Source: JBBQWR01 sp038210495 (GTDB lineage: Bacteria; Planctomycetota; Planctomycetia; Pirellulales; DATAWG01). From it: 56,675 nt of DNA. Below are positions 5,411-13,819 of this stretch, piece after piece (within the stretch, counting starts at the first letter, position 1; every line of letters starts with the position of its first letter). A program made the position numbers and the translations under genes. A model generated the notes under the pieces. It did no database searches. It saw nothing but the letters and a program-made list of their open reading frames with translations, and was not told the DNA's origin. Location of the stretch: positions 1 through 56,675 of the forward strand of contig JBBQWR010000040.1 of assembly GCA_038210495.1 (NCBI GenBank), read 5' to 3'.

Positions 5411-8038
5411 ATGTCTAAATTTCTAAGCTCAATCGCTCTTGGAATCTCGATTGTCAGCGGTATGGCAAAGCCGGTTGTCGCCGAGAACGCCGAATACACG
5501 GCCGTGTTCACCGACGGCAAACGGATTAAGGGCCATCTCAGCGAATGGGGAGTCCAAAATACGCCCAAGCTCAATGGGGCTCCGCTATTCGACGCCGGCA
5601 ACGCGATTCGCTGGCTAAGAAAAGAATCGGGCGAAACGCCCGCCCAACCGGCGGCCTTCATCGAAATTTTTGGCGGCGACTGCATGCCGGGCCGGCTCAT
5701 GAGCGTCGGTAGTTCGTCGTCGTTGGAAGAAGGAAAGCTACTTTCCTATCTGGTGTTCGAGCCGTCGGTGGGCATCAATTGGTGGGATGGCCCTCAGCGA
5801 TCTCGAATTCGCGTCGCGAGCCGCTGGCTCAGGCGAATCGTTTGGGAGCGGCGGTCCAGCGATCAGTATCAACCGGCCACGCTCTACTACAAGGATGGCC
5901 GGCAGCTTTCGTTTCGCTCGATTCGGTTCACCACGACCGGCGTTTCGGCGCTGACGGAGAACGAACGCCGCGACATCCGCTACAACGAATTGGCCGAGCT
6001 CGATATGCCGCGGCTCGACTGGTGGGACGCCTATTTCGAGCAGTTGGCCCTGCTGACTCCCGACTGCAAATCGCGTCTTACGCGTCTGGAAACTTCCGAT
6101 GGCCTGCGGGTCACTACCGCGGGTGATCGCATCCAGCCGATGCCTTGGGGCGATCCCAACAACCCTGATTTTTGGCGTCACGCCGTGCAGCCCGCTTGGT
6201 CGCTCGACGCTTTTTGGGTCGAGCACAACAAGGTCCTAACCCGGCGCTTCTACAGTCCGCACGAGGTTCCTTTGTCGCTGGTGGAGGCGAGCGAGATCAA
6301 GCTGCGCTCCGCATTGGCTGTCGGTTGGCGGCCGCAAATCGATCGCAACGCGCAAGGCGGCCCGCTGGTCAGCGGCGGCAAGGATTGGGGCTGGGGCATC
6401 GGCATGCACGCCTTCGCCGAAATGCGATTTCCGCTACCCGCCTGCGTGCGTTCGCTTCATAGCCAAGTCGGCTTGGATCAAGTGGCCGGCAACGGCGGAT
6501 GCGCTCGGGCGCTCGTGTATCTCGACAAGAGCGAAGGCCAGCCGCTGTTTCGCAGCGAGCACTTGATCGGGTCGAGCAAAACCATCGACACGGGCGAGGT
6601 GCCGCTCAACGGCAATGGTGGCAAGGCCCAAGTGGTGCTCGTCGCCCATCCCGCGCACGCCGATCGACCCGAGGGCGCCGATCCCTTCGATATTCGCGAC
6701 GTCGTGGATTGGCTCGAGCCGCAGTTCAATCTCGATTTGACCGCGCTGCGCGGTGAGGTGCGCAACCGGCTCTGGCGACTCTTGCCGAGCCTCGAGGGTT
6801 GGAATGTATCGGCCGCGGAGAAGGACTCGATGATCTGGGCGAACCAGTGGGACAACGCCGGCGATCCGCACCGCAGTTTCCATTTAGAAATGCGGCCACA
6901 AGAGGCGTCGCTAACATTCAGCCGCACGCTGCACGTCGAACCGGATCAAAATTGGCTACTGCTCTATGCGTCTCGCAACACCGACGGCGCTAAGGCGACC
7001 CCGACGCAGATGCTCGTGCGAATCAACGGCAAGCAGGCGCACGAGGCCGAGGTGCAAGCCCGCTGGAGCAGTTTATCGCCGATCGTCGTTCCGCTAGACA
7101 AATATCACGGTCAGGATATCAACGTGGAAGTGCGATTCGTTTCAAAGGGCGATAAATCGTTCGTTCAGTGGCGCTCGATGACGGTCTTGGAACGGCTACC
7201 CGGTTTGAACGAGATTTTCGAAGACGCCGTGCAACCGCCGGTGCAGCTCAAGTGGACCGACATTCCCAAGGCGAACCTCGACGCGGCCGGCGATCCGGCC
7301 AAACCGCCCGTGGCCGCAAAATCGGTTGAAGGCGAAAAAGGGCCGATTACCTCCGATCGCTATTCGGGTCTGGTCTGTCTCAAAACGCCGACTGGCGACA
7401 AACAACTGAGCCTGACCAATCTCAGCCTGCCGATCCGAGAAAATCCCCGATTCGGCGAATACCGGTATCTGCGATTTGCTTGGAAAAAGAAGGGGGGCGA
7501 GCAGGTCCACGTCGATCTGAATTTCTCGCCCGGCGACGACGAAGGTCTTACGCGAAACCGCCATTCCGGTCGCCTGAAAGAACTGAGCATATCACGAGAG
7601 AAACTAAGCAAGGGTCTCCAGGAACTCGAAGCGGTTAAAAAGACGCAGGCAGGCCGCAAGCTGTCCAAGAAAGAGCAATCGCATCTGGACAGCCTCAAAG
7701 ACAACATCGAAGCCCTGCGGGCCAGCATCGACCGGCTCGATCGGCCGCAGGCTCAAGCGACCGACGCGGCGACAGTCGTATATCGCTTCTTCGCGGGCAA
7801 TCCCTCGCCGGCGCCGGCTGAAATCCGCGGTTATCGCGTAGCGGACAAAGCCTCGCCGCAGTGGCAAGTCGTCAATCGCGACCTGTTCCAAGATTTCGCG
7901 GCTCCGGGAGAACTGACCGGCTTGAGCCTAGCCAGTCCGGACGGCGACTATGCGGAGCTCGACCACGTGTATCTGGCCCGAACGGCTCAGGATTTCGAGC
8001 GCTGTCCGCAGCAAGCGCCGCCGCTGCTGGGGAAGTGA
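5411..8038 (+). CDS. Large secreted protein with an NPCBM-like beta-sandwich domain
   Basis: The 875-aa protein starts with a signal peptide (residues 1-24, ending near VVA). It then has a beta-rich N-terminal half with several tryptophans. A segment at about 280-418 containing WGWGIGMHA, then VRSLHSQVGLDQVAGNGG and a VLVAHPAHADRP strand resembles the NPCBM/NEW2 carbohydrate-binding jelly roll (the GIGMHA and VGLD patterns are typical). A lysine/glutamate-rich coiled coil lies at about 717-780, followed by a short C-terminal beta domain. No catalytic residues are recognised. Such proteins are common in planctomycetes and are thought to act on or bind polysaccharide outside the cytoplasm, which is inference here. 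No operon partner is evident. Confidence 0.65.
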   Translation: MSKFLSSIALGISIVSGMAKPVVAENAEYTAVFTDGKRIKGHLSEWGVQNTPKLNGAPLFDAGNAIRWLRKESGETPAQPAAFIEIFGGDCMPGRLMSVGSSSSLEEGKLLSYLVFEPSVGINWWDGPQRSRIRVASRWLRRIVWERRSSDQYQPATLYYKDGRQLSFRSIRFTTTGVSALTENERRDIRYNELAELDMPRLDWWDAYFEQLALLTPDCKSRLTRLETSDGLRVTTAGDRIQPMPWGDPNNPDFWRHAVQPAWSLDAFWVEHNKVLTRRFYSPHEVPLSLVEASEIKLRSALAVGWRPQIDRNAQGGPLVSGGKDWGWGIGMHAFAEMRFPLPACVRSLHSQVGLDQVAGNGGCARALVYLDKSEGQPLFRSEHLIGSSKTIDTGEVPLNGNGGKAQVVLVAHPAHADRPEGADPFDIRDVVDWLEPQFNLDLTALRGEVRNRLWRLLPSLEGWNVSAAEKDSMIWANQWDNAGDPHRSFHLEMRPQEASLTFSRTLHVEPDQNWLLLYASRNTDGAKATPTQMLVRINGKQAHEAEVQARWSSLSPIVVPLDKYHGQDINVEVRFVSKGDKSFVQWRSMTVLERLPGLNEIFEDAVQPPVQLKWTDIPKANLDAAGDPAKPPVAAKSVEGEKGPITSDRYSGLVCLKTPTGDKQLSLTNLSLPIRENPRFGEYRYLRFAWKKKGGEQVHVDLNFSPGDDEGLTRNRHSGRLKELSISREKLSKGLQELEAVKKTQAGRKLSKKEQSHLDSLKDNIEALRASIDRLDRPQAQATDAATVVYRFFAGNPSPAPAEIRGYRVADKASPQWQVVNRDLFQDFAAPGELTGLSLASPDGDYAELDHVYLARTAQDFERCPQQAPPLLGK

Positions 8039-8192
8039 GCCGACGGCTATGCCCTGCTTATAATATAGACGGCGTCTACGAAGCGGCGATTTATTGACTT
8101 CTAAACCCTTCACAAAACCGCCGAGGACTGTCCCCATCTCCCATGAGGTTTTGTAAAAGCTTCTTACAATCGGACAAGTTACGAGGCTACAA

Positions 8193-8399
8193 ATGCCAAA
8201 CAACCAACCTGCGATGCCGATCGTTCCGATCGAATTAGGCGGCAAATGGATTGCTTGGACGCTCGATGGCAGTCGCATTGTGGCACATGGCGACACGCTT
8301 GCCGAATGCGAGGCAGTCGCAAAGCAAATTTGTGACGCCGATCTACGATTCGAAAAGGCGCCTCGCGCCGATGTTCGCTTTATCGGAGCCGCGAGGTGA
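8193..8399 (+). CDS. Small DUF5678-like protein
   Basis: This 68-aa protein contains GGKWIAWTLDGSRIVAHGDT followed by LAECEAVAKQICDAD. That is the pattern of the small DUF5678 family (a two-strand GKWVA...VVAHG motif plus a helix). A GAGG ribosome-binding site precedes the ATG. Its TGA overlaps the GTG of the next frame (8396-8536) by the four bases GTGA, indicating translational coupling with a downstream partner that is now truncated. The function is unknown. Related genes in planctomycetes often sit just before a retropepsin-like protease gene; that is recollection, not verified. Confidence 0.65.
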   Translation: MPNNQPAMPIVPIELGGKWIAWTLDGSRIVAHGDTLAECEAVAKQICDADLRFEKAPRADVRFIGAAR

Positions 8400-8536
8400 A
8401 GTTTCCGTACCGACGATATGCGATCGAACCTTCTCCGGCGACGCTGGAGGCTTCCTCGCCGAAGCCCCGGAGCGTGGTTTCGACTTCGAGAGCAAGTTTT
8501 CCCATCGATCCAGCCCCGGCCACCCAGAACCGTTAA
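8396..8536 (+). pseudogene. Truncated start of a retropepsin-like partner gene
   Basis: From the GTG at 8396 the frame begins KFPYRRYAIEPSPATLE, which looks like the conserved opening (F/YPYRxY...PSPA) of small aspartyl-protease-like proteins encoded after DUF5678-type genes. At about 8442 it runs into the dispersed repeat and becomes low-quality coding (ASSPKPRSVVSTSRA), ending at TAA 8534-8536 after 46 codons. No Asp-Thr-Gly motif is present. I read it as a gene whose body was lost where the repeat now lies. The family call is tentative. Confidence 0.4.
8442..8470. repeat. Dispersed REP-like hairpin repeat, copy 2
   Basis: CGCTGGAGGCTTCCTCGCCG is followed by AAGCCCCGG. It shares the core CTCGCCGAAGCCCCGGAG and the trailing GTGGTT...ACTT pattern with copy 3 at 13134-13164. 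It begins inside the truncated frame 8396-8536, replacing that gene's coding sequence. Confidence 0.55.
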
Positions 8537-8613
8537 GTTAGAGTTTCTAAATCGTTGTGTAGTCTTTTATGCAAACACTGCTCGGTTTTGGCGATGAGGG
8601 GGTGCGGCGGAAC

Positions 8614-9405
8614 TCACGCCGTCAGTGGCGGCTCGGAGTGGACGAACTCATCGTAGGCTTGCGCCACGGACTCGACGTCCGGCGTCGCCGAGTAAAACAG
8701 CCCGCGAATGCGCGACCGCAGGATGACTCCCTTTTCCAGAAAATGGGCAAACAGCCTGTGGGTAATTCCGACTCCCGTGCCGATCTGCTCGATTTCCGCC
8801 ACCTCGAAGTCGGCCGGATGTACGATCTCGACGTAGTGTAGGCCCTCGACGATCGCCAGGCGGAAGCATCCTGTTCCCGTCGCAGCCCGCACGCGGCTCT
8901 GCAGGGTCAGTTGCTCGAACTGGGCAGGGCTGGTCGAAGTCTTGCCGCGACCGACCAATCGCTCGACATGCGCAGCCGGTAGAATCGACTCGACGAAGAG
9001 TGTCGGATCGCTGTCGAGAAGACTCGTTTGCACGGACAGAATCAGCTCGATTGCCGCGAGCGGTCGGTTTGGAGGCGAGCCGCCGTTTGGCTCGGCGCCC
9101 GTCGCGTGATCCAGCAGTCGCCAATACGCTTGAACTCGAAAGGGATGGCCTGGCGTTTCCGAAAATGTGGCGATCAGATCGTTGCCGCGGGCAACCAGTT
9201 CGCCGTTGGAATGTGCCGCGGCGCCGAACAGCCGAGAGAAATCAATCCGAAACAGCGCTGTATCTTTGATCGGCAGAGTGGCGACCTGCTGAACGCGGAG
9301 CCCGACTTCAGGATGGCGTAGATCGATTTCGGCTCGAAGGGCGCCGCCTTCGAGGCGCGCCACGGGACCATCGACTTGCCATAGGGATTCTTGCATCACG
9401 GTCAT
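8614..9405 (-). CDS. Hypothetical protein, possibly an aldose-epimerase-like beta-sandwich
   Basis: The protein has about 263 residues and no signal peptide or membrane helix. It begins QESLWQVDGPVARLEGGALR followed by AEIDLRHPEVGLRVQQ. Alternating hydrophobic strands and the GALRAEIDLRHPEVGL opening give a beta-sandwich flavour, loosely like galactose-mutarotase-fold domains that act on sugars. No catalytic histidine pair can be placed, so I leave the function open. The ATG at 9405 is used because upstream codons (MDGGVFLLSRDRESG) run through a terminator-like hairpin. It stands alone, with a 450-bp non-coding gap before the next gene. Confidence 0.6.
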   Translation of the reverse strand: MTVMQESLWQVDGPVARLEGGALRAEIDLRHPEVGLRVQQVATLPIKDTALFRIDFSRLFGAAAHSNGELVARGNDLIATFSETPGHPFRVQAYWRLLDHATGAEPNGGSPPNRPLAAIELILSVQTSLLDSDPTLFVESILPAAHVERLVGRGKTSTSPAQFEQLTLQSRVRAATGTGCFRLAIVEGLHYVEIVHPADFEVAEIEQIGTGVGITHRLFAHFLEKGVILRSRIRGLFYSATPDVESVAQAYDEFVHSEPPLTA

Positions 9406-9475
9406 GTTAAGGCTCAGACCCCGCCGGTTCTCGGATAGTCCCTTATCTGTACCTGACTCTCGGTCCCGGGACAAC

Positions 9476-9513
9476 AAAAAAACCCCGCCGTCCACTTGCG
9501 TGAAACGGCGGGG
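9476..9513 (-). terminator. Terminator-like hairpin reading leftward, without an obvious upstream gene
   Basis: On the minus strand, CCCCGCCGT pairs perfectly with ACGGCGGGG (9505-9513 and 9483-9491) around a 13-base loop and is followed by seven T (complement of 9476-9482). This is a textbook intrinsic terminator, yet no minus-strand gene ends here. It lies 70 bp upstream of the gene that starts at 9405, within a 457-bp gap (9406-9862). It may be a leader attenuator or the end of a small RNA. Confidence 0.55.
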
Positions 9514-9770
9514 CCGGAACAGAGAAGAGGCCAGGAATCGGAAGGCGAATAAAAAGGAATAATGCCCAGTTTTTCAATCGGCCCCATCTCCGCCGACCGC
9601 GTCCGCTTCGAGGCTCTTAAGTCATCATCTGCTTGTGATGATAACAGCTTTAAAACCAGTGTCCAGCTTTTCCGCGAAATTGTTTTTAATTTTTTTAGGC
9701 GACGCGGCGCGCCTAGAAAACATCGGAAAATGCGTCTGAAAAGCCATCCCTCGGGCGCCTTATTCGGCCC

Positions 9771-9799
9771 TTCGCAGCGCCGGTTTCGATCTTTATAAT
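9771..9799 (+). promoter_or_regulatory. Sigma-70-type promoter candidate for the inositol monophosphatase gene
   Basis: TATAAT at 9794-9799 is a perfect -10 box. TTCGCA at 9771-9776 is a partial -35 (four of six bases) with a 17-bp spacer. It lies 64 bp upstream of the ATG at 9863. The rest of the gap 9514-9770 holds only small palindromes (9700-9718) and no coding frame I can support. Confidence 0.5.
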
Positions 9800-9862
9800 C
9801 GACCCACGATCGAGGCGCCGCGGCAGATCGAGTTCCAACGGAAAATACGCTGAGCTCAAGGC

Positions 9863-10642
9863 ATGGACGATTTTCTGACCGTATGCGAGCGAGCGGCCCG
9901 AGCCGGCGGAGCGGTCCTGCTGGATTGGGCCGAAAAGTTCACCGTTCGCGAAAAAGGTCCCAACGATCTCGTTACGGAAGCCGACCTCGCGTCGCAAGAA
10001 GCGATCCGCTCGATTCTGCTGTCCGCGTTTCCGACTCACCGATTCCTCAGCGAAGAAGACCCGGTCGATTCGGCCCCGCCGGCCCAGGACGCCGACCGGC
10101 CGCGGTGGATTGTCGATCCTTTGGACGGCACCACGAACTACGTCCACCGTATCCCCGAATATGCCGTTTCGATCGCGTTGGAGCAGGCGGGGCAAGTGAT
10201 CGTCGGCTGCGTATTCAGCCCGGTCGCGAACGAGTGCTATTTGGCGAAGCGCGGCGGAGGCGCTTGGCTCAATGGCGCTCGGCTGCGCGCCAGCCGAGTG
10301 GCCTCGCTCGAAGACGCTCTCGTGGCGGTCAGCTTTCCGCCGAAGATCGAGCCCGATTCACGCGCGTTGGCCGACTTCAACCAAGTCATTGTCCGCTGCC
10401 AGTCGCTGCGGCGGACCGGGTCGGCGGCGCTGAATCTGTGCTACGTCGCGGCCGGCCGATTCGACGCCTATTGGGCTCGCGAAACCAAAAGCTGGGATGT
10501 CGCCGCCGGATCGCTGATGGTCGAAGAGGCCGATGGCCGCATCACGGGCCTCGATGGGCGAGCTTTTAGCTTGGACCGTCCTCAATTCATCGCCGCGGGC
10601 ACGGAAACGCTTCGCCAAGATTTGCAGCGAATCGCCGGCTGA
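9863..10642 (+). CDS. Inositol monophosphatase family protein
   Basis: This 259-aa Mg2+-dependent phosphatase has the family's metal and substrate motifs: E64-E65-D66 (LSEED), D85 and D88 in WIVDPLDGTTNY, and D212 in WDVAAG. These form the two- or three-metal site that hydrolyses phosphate esters such as myo-inositol 1-phosphate. Close relatives also act on histidinol phosphate, PAP or fructose 1,6-bisphosphate, and the substrate cannot be decided here. It is cytoplasmic with no signal. It has its own promoter candidate at 9771-9799 and is followed by glnN after 267 bp containing only a small CCCTC/GAGGG hairpin (10679-10697). Confidence 0.9.
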   Translation: MDDFLTVCERAARAGGAVLLDWAEKFTVREKGPNDLVTEADLASQEAIRSILLSAFPTHRFLSEEDPVDSAPPAQDADRPRWIVDPLDGTTNYVHRIPEYAVSIALEQAGQVIVGCVFSPVANECYLAKRGGGAWLNGARLRASRVASLEDALVAVSFPPKIEPDSRALADFNQVIVRCQSLRRTGSAALNLCYVAAGRFDAYWARETKSWDVAAGSLMVEEADGRITGLDGRAFSLDRPQFIAAGTETLRQDLQRIAG

Positions 10643-10909
10643 GTCGACGTACGAGGGTCGTCGCGTAAAAACTAGGCAGCCCTCTTGCATACCGAGGGGT
10701 TGATTGCTTAGTTTGACGGCACGCGGGATCATCGCCGCGATCTCACCGGCATTGATCGCGATTTCCTAAATCGTTTCAAAACTTGCACTTGGACTTCGCC
10801 GGGCTCATCCACTGCGGGGCTCGGCACGGAAGATGCCTTTTGCGGGCTTTTTACAGCGGCTCTCCTCGGGCCTTTCTATCCTTTTCTCCTGAATGGCGGG
10901 TCTCAAATC

Positions 10910-13090
10910 ATGAGTGGCAGTACAGCACGGTTGCAAGCGATCGCGGCGGTGACGAACTACAAGCCGATTTCGGAGCCCATGAATTTCGCCGACACGCCGT
11001 CGAGCGAATTTTTCGGTTCGAGCGTGTTCGGTGTTTCCCAGATGGAAAGTCGGCTTCCGAAGCAAATCTTCAAATCGCTGAAGCGGACGATCGAACGGGG
11101 CGAAAAACTCGACGCCTCCATGGCCGATGTCGTCGCCGAAGCCATGAAATCCTGGGCCATCGAAAAGGGCGCCACGCACTACGCCCACGTCTTTTTCCCG
11201 CTCACCGGCCTAACCGCCGAAAAGCACGATTGCTTCCTAGCCCCGGACGGCAAAGGCTCGGCCCTACCGGAATTCTCCGGAAAGGCCCTGATTCAAGGCG
11301 AACCGGATGCGTCCAGCTTCCCGTCCGGCGGAATTCGAGCCACGTTCGAGGCCCGCGGCTATACGGCCTGGGACGTGACCAGTCCGGCCTATATCCTCGA
11401 GAATCCGAACGGCACGACGCTCTGCATTCCGACGGCGTTCGTCTCTTGGACCGGCGAAGCGCTGGACAAGAAGACCCCCGTACTCCGCTCGATGCAAGCT
11501 TTGAATATCCAGGCCCAGCGAATTCTCAAACTATTTGGTCATACCGACGGCGCGATGGTCTCGTCGACCGCCGGTCCCGAGCAAGAATACTTCCTGATCG
11601 ATCGCAATTTTTTCTTCGCCCGGCCCGACCTGTTGACGGCCGGCCGGACGCTGTTTGGCGCCAAGCCGCCGAAGGGCCAGGAGTTTGAGGACCACTATTT
11701 CGGCGCCATCCCCGAGCGGGTGTTGGCGTTCATGCTCGAAGCCGAACGCGAGCTGTTCAAACTGGGAATTCCGATCAAGACTCGTCACAACGAGGTCGCC
11801 CCGGCTCAATACGAAATCGCGCCGGTGTTCGAGACCTCCAATTTGGCGACCGATCATCAGCAACTTTGCGGCATCACGCTCAAGCGGGTCGCCGAGAAAT
11901 ATGGGATGACCTGCTTGCTGCACGAAAAGCCGTTCGCGGGAATCAACGGCTCGGGCAAGCACGTCAACTTCTCGCTCGGCAGCGCCACGCAGGGCAACCT
12001 GCTCGATCCGGGCGACACTCCGCACGCCAACATGCAGTTCCTCGTGTTCTGCGGGGCAGTGATTCGGGCCGTGCACAAATTCTCGGCTCTGCTGCGGGCC
12101 GTCGTGGCTCATGCGGGCAACGATCATCGGCTGGGCGCTAACGAGGCCCCACCGGCGATCATTTCGATCTTCTTGGGCGAGCAACTTGCCGACATTTTCG
12201 ACCAGATCAAGCAAGGAGGCGCGAAGGCGTCGAAGTCCAAAGGCACGATGACCGTCGGCGTCGATACGCTGCCGCCGCTGCCGAAAGACGCCGGTGACCG
12301 CAATCGCACCAGCCCGTTCGCCTTCACCGGCAATCGGTTCGAGTTTCGCGCCGTCGGGTCCGCTCAATCGATCGCCGGACCGCTCGTGGCGATGAACACG
12401 ATCGTGGCCGAATCGCTCGACTATATCGCTACCGAGCTCGAAAAAGCGACCGGCGGCAATAGCTCGAAACTTGCCGGCGCGGTCCAGACGCTGCTCAAGG
12501 ACATCATCGAGAAGCACGGCGCCATTATCTTCAATGGCGACGGCTATTCGGAAGCTTGGCATCAAGAGGCCGAGAAGCGCGGCCTGCCGAACTTGAAGAC
12601 GACGGTCGACGCACTGCCCACGTTGGGAACGCCCGAGGTGATCGCCCTGTTTGAGAAGTACAACGTGTTGAGCAAGCGGGAAACGCTCAGCCGGTTGGAT
12701 ATTTATCTCGAGCAGTACATCAAGACCGTGAAGGTCGAGAGCAAGTTGGTCGTGGAAATAGCGAGGACGATGATTTTCCCGGCGGCGATCCGCTTTCAGG
12801 GAGAACTGGCGACGACCTGCGCCAATCTGAAGGCCGTTGGCTACACGTTTGATACCAACACGCTCGATAAGGTAACCGCGCTCGTCAAGGACCTGCAAGA
12901 CAGCACGGCGGCCCTGGAAAAAGTCTCGGAGTACCACGGCCACGAATTGTTGGCCGAGGCCAAGCATTTTTGTCACTCGGTCGTCCCGGCCATGCTCACG
13001 GTCCGCAAGGCCGCCGACGAACTGGAAGGGCTCGTGGCCGACGATCTTTGGCCGCTGCCGACCTATCAGGAGATGTTGTTCATCAAATAA
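10910..13090 (+). CDS. glnN: Glutamine synthetase type III
   Basis: At 726 aa this is the long GSIII form, which ligates ammonia to glutamate with ATP. Family marks include FGSSVFGVSQMESRLPK near the N-terminus, SSTAGPEQEYFLID (metal/ATP site, about 221-234), KTRHNEVAPAQYEIAP (about 290-305), the GSGKHVNFSLG loop (about 347-357) and RTSPFAFTGNRFEFRAVGS (about 465-483). The length matches other GSIII enzymes. It stands alone with a good terminator (13238-13272). No NtrC/sigma-54 site could be convincingly placed in the 267-bp leader. GSIII is the type often found in planctomycetes and Bacteroidetes (general knowledge). Confidence 0.95.
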   Translation: MSGSTARLQAIAAVTNYKPISEPMNFADTPSSEFFGSSVFGVSQMESRLPKQIFKSLKRTIERGEKLDASMADVVAEAMKSWAIEKGATHYAHVFFPLTGLTAEKHDCFLAPDGKGSALPEFSGKALIQGEPDASSFPSGGIRATFEARGYTAWDVTSPAYILENPNGTTLCIPTAFVSWTGEALDKKTPVLRSMQALNIQAQRILKLFGHTDGAMVSSTAGPEQEYFLIDRNFFFARPDLLTAGRTLFGAKPPKGQEFEDHYFGAIPERVLAFMLEAERELFKLGIPIKTRHNEVAPAQYEIAPVFETSNLATDHQQLCGITLKRVAEKYGMTCLLHEKPFAGINGSGKHVNFSLGSATQGNLLDPGDTPHANMQFLVFCGAVIRAVHKFSALLRAVVAHAGNDHRLGANEAPPAIISIFLGEQLADIFDQIKQGGAKASKSKGTMTVGVDTLPPLPKDAGDRNRTSPFAFTGNRFEFRAVGSAQSIAGPLVAMNTIVAESLDYIATELEKATGGNSSKLAGAVQTLLKDIIEKHGAIIFNGDGYSEAWHQEAEKRGLPNLKTTVDALPTLGTPEVIALFEKYNVLSKRETLSRLDIYLEQYIKTVKVESKLVVEIARTMIFPAAIRFQGELATTCANLKAVGYTFDTNTLDKVTALVKDLQDSTAALEKVSEYHGHELLAEAKHFCHSVVPAMLTVRKAADELEGLVADDLWPLPTYQEMLFIK

Positions 13091-13133
13091 GCCGGTTTGA
13101 AAAACCAGCGGGGCGCCACAGACCGGGCGCCTC

Positions 13134-13164
13134 GGGGCTGGAGGCGTCCTCGCCGAAGCCCCGG
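13134..13164. repeat. Dispersed REP-like hairpin repeat, copy 3
   Basis: GGGGCTGGAGGCGTCCTCGC followed by CGAAGCCCCGG is the most complete of three copies, with GGGGCT/AGCCCC arms. It lies 43 bp after the glnN stop and before the intrinsic terminator at 13238-13272. Confidence 0.55.
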
Positions 13165-13237
13165 AGAGTGGTTATCAACTTGATAAACAGCTTTGAAGTT
13201 AATTTAGCCGCTGCAAGTTTGTTGATTTCAACGCCGT

Positions 13238-13272
13238 GCGCCGCTCGACTTGAGCGGCGCGCGGCTTTTTTT
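13238..13272 (+). terminator. Intrinsic terminator after glnN
   Basis: A perfect 9-bp stem, GCGCCGCTC (13238-13246) with GAGCGGCGC (13252-13260), closes a 5-base loop. It is followed by GCGGC and seven T (13266-13272). It sits 148 bp after the glnN stop and just before the convergent end of tsaE, so it would shield that gene from read-through. Confidence 0.8.
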
Positions 13273-13309
13273 GTTCGCCCTGCACCGGCGCACCTCGAAA
13301 ACTCGGTGC

Positions 13310-13786
13310 TCATCGTCGACGAAGCGAGTTTTCCAGCGAGGCGACAACGACTTCATACTGTCCACCGAACCCATTGATCGTGAACCGCCGCGAATTCGCG
13401 CCGGTCGGCTCGATCCGAATTTCAAGCCGCTCAACCGGCATGCAGCTCGGCACGCGGTCGGCCCATTCGACCAGCGACCACCCCCGTCCCTCGAAATATT
13501 CCTCGGGCCCCAGTTGCAGAAACTCGTCTTCGTCGCGAAGCCGATAGGCGTCGAAATGGTAGATCGGCACGCGGCCCCGATATTCGTGAATCAGCACGAA
13601 CGTTGGGCTGACGACCTCTTGGTCGACGATTCCGGCGGCGGCGGCGATCGCCTGAACCAATCGCGTCTTTCCCGCGCCCAGCGGTCCGCACAGCGCGACA
13701 ACGGCGCCGGGTTGCAACAGGGCCGCGAGCGCTACGCCCAAAGCTTCAGTGCCCGCTTCATCGGCGGCGGCGTAGGTGAATACCAT
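13310..13786 (-). CDS. tsaE: tRNA threonylcarbamoyladenosine biosynthesis ATPase TsaE
   Basis: The 158-aa P-loop protein has Walker A GPLGAGKT at residues 34-41, then SPTFVLIHEY and YHFDAYRL, and ends its core with LVEWADRVPSCMP. All are signatures of TsaE (YjeE). It powers assembly and turnover of the TsaB-TsaD complex that makes t6A at position 37 of ANN-decoding tRNAs. The length is normal. It lies 33 bp downstream of thiL on the same strand, so the two are probably co-transcribed. Confidence 0.92.
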   Translation of the reverse strand: MVFTYAAADEAGTEALGVALAALLQPGAVVALCGPLGAGKTRLVQAIAAAAGIVDQEVVSPTFVLIHEYRGRVPIYHFDAYRLRDEDEFLQLGPEEYFEGRGWSLVEWADRVPSCMPVERLEIRIEPTGANSRRFTINGFGGQYEVVVASLENSLRRR

Positions 13787-13819
13787 GTGCAGCGAGACAT
13801 GAGGACTATTATCGCCGAC

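Noticed and set aside
10711..10745. Promoter or sigma-54 site before glnN
   Set aside because: TTGACG occurs but no acceptable -10 follows, and the GGCACG string lacks a correctly spaced TTGC.
11531..12976. Antisense frame of 481 codons opposite glnN
   Set aside because: Glutamine synthetase III on the other strand is unambiguous and accounts for the open frame.
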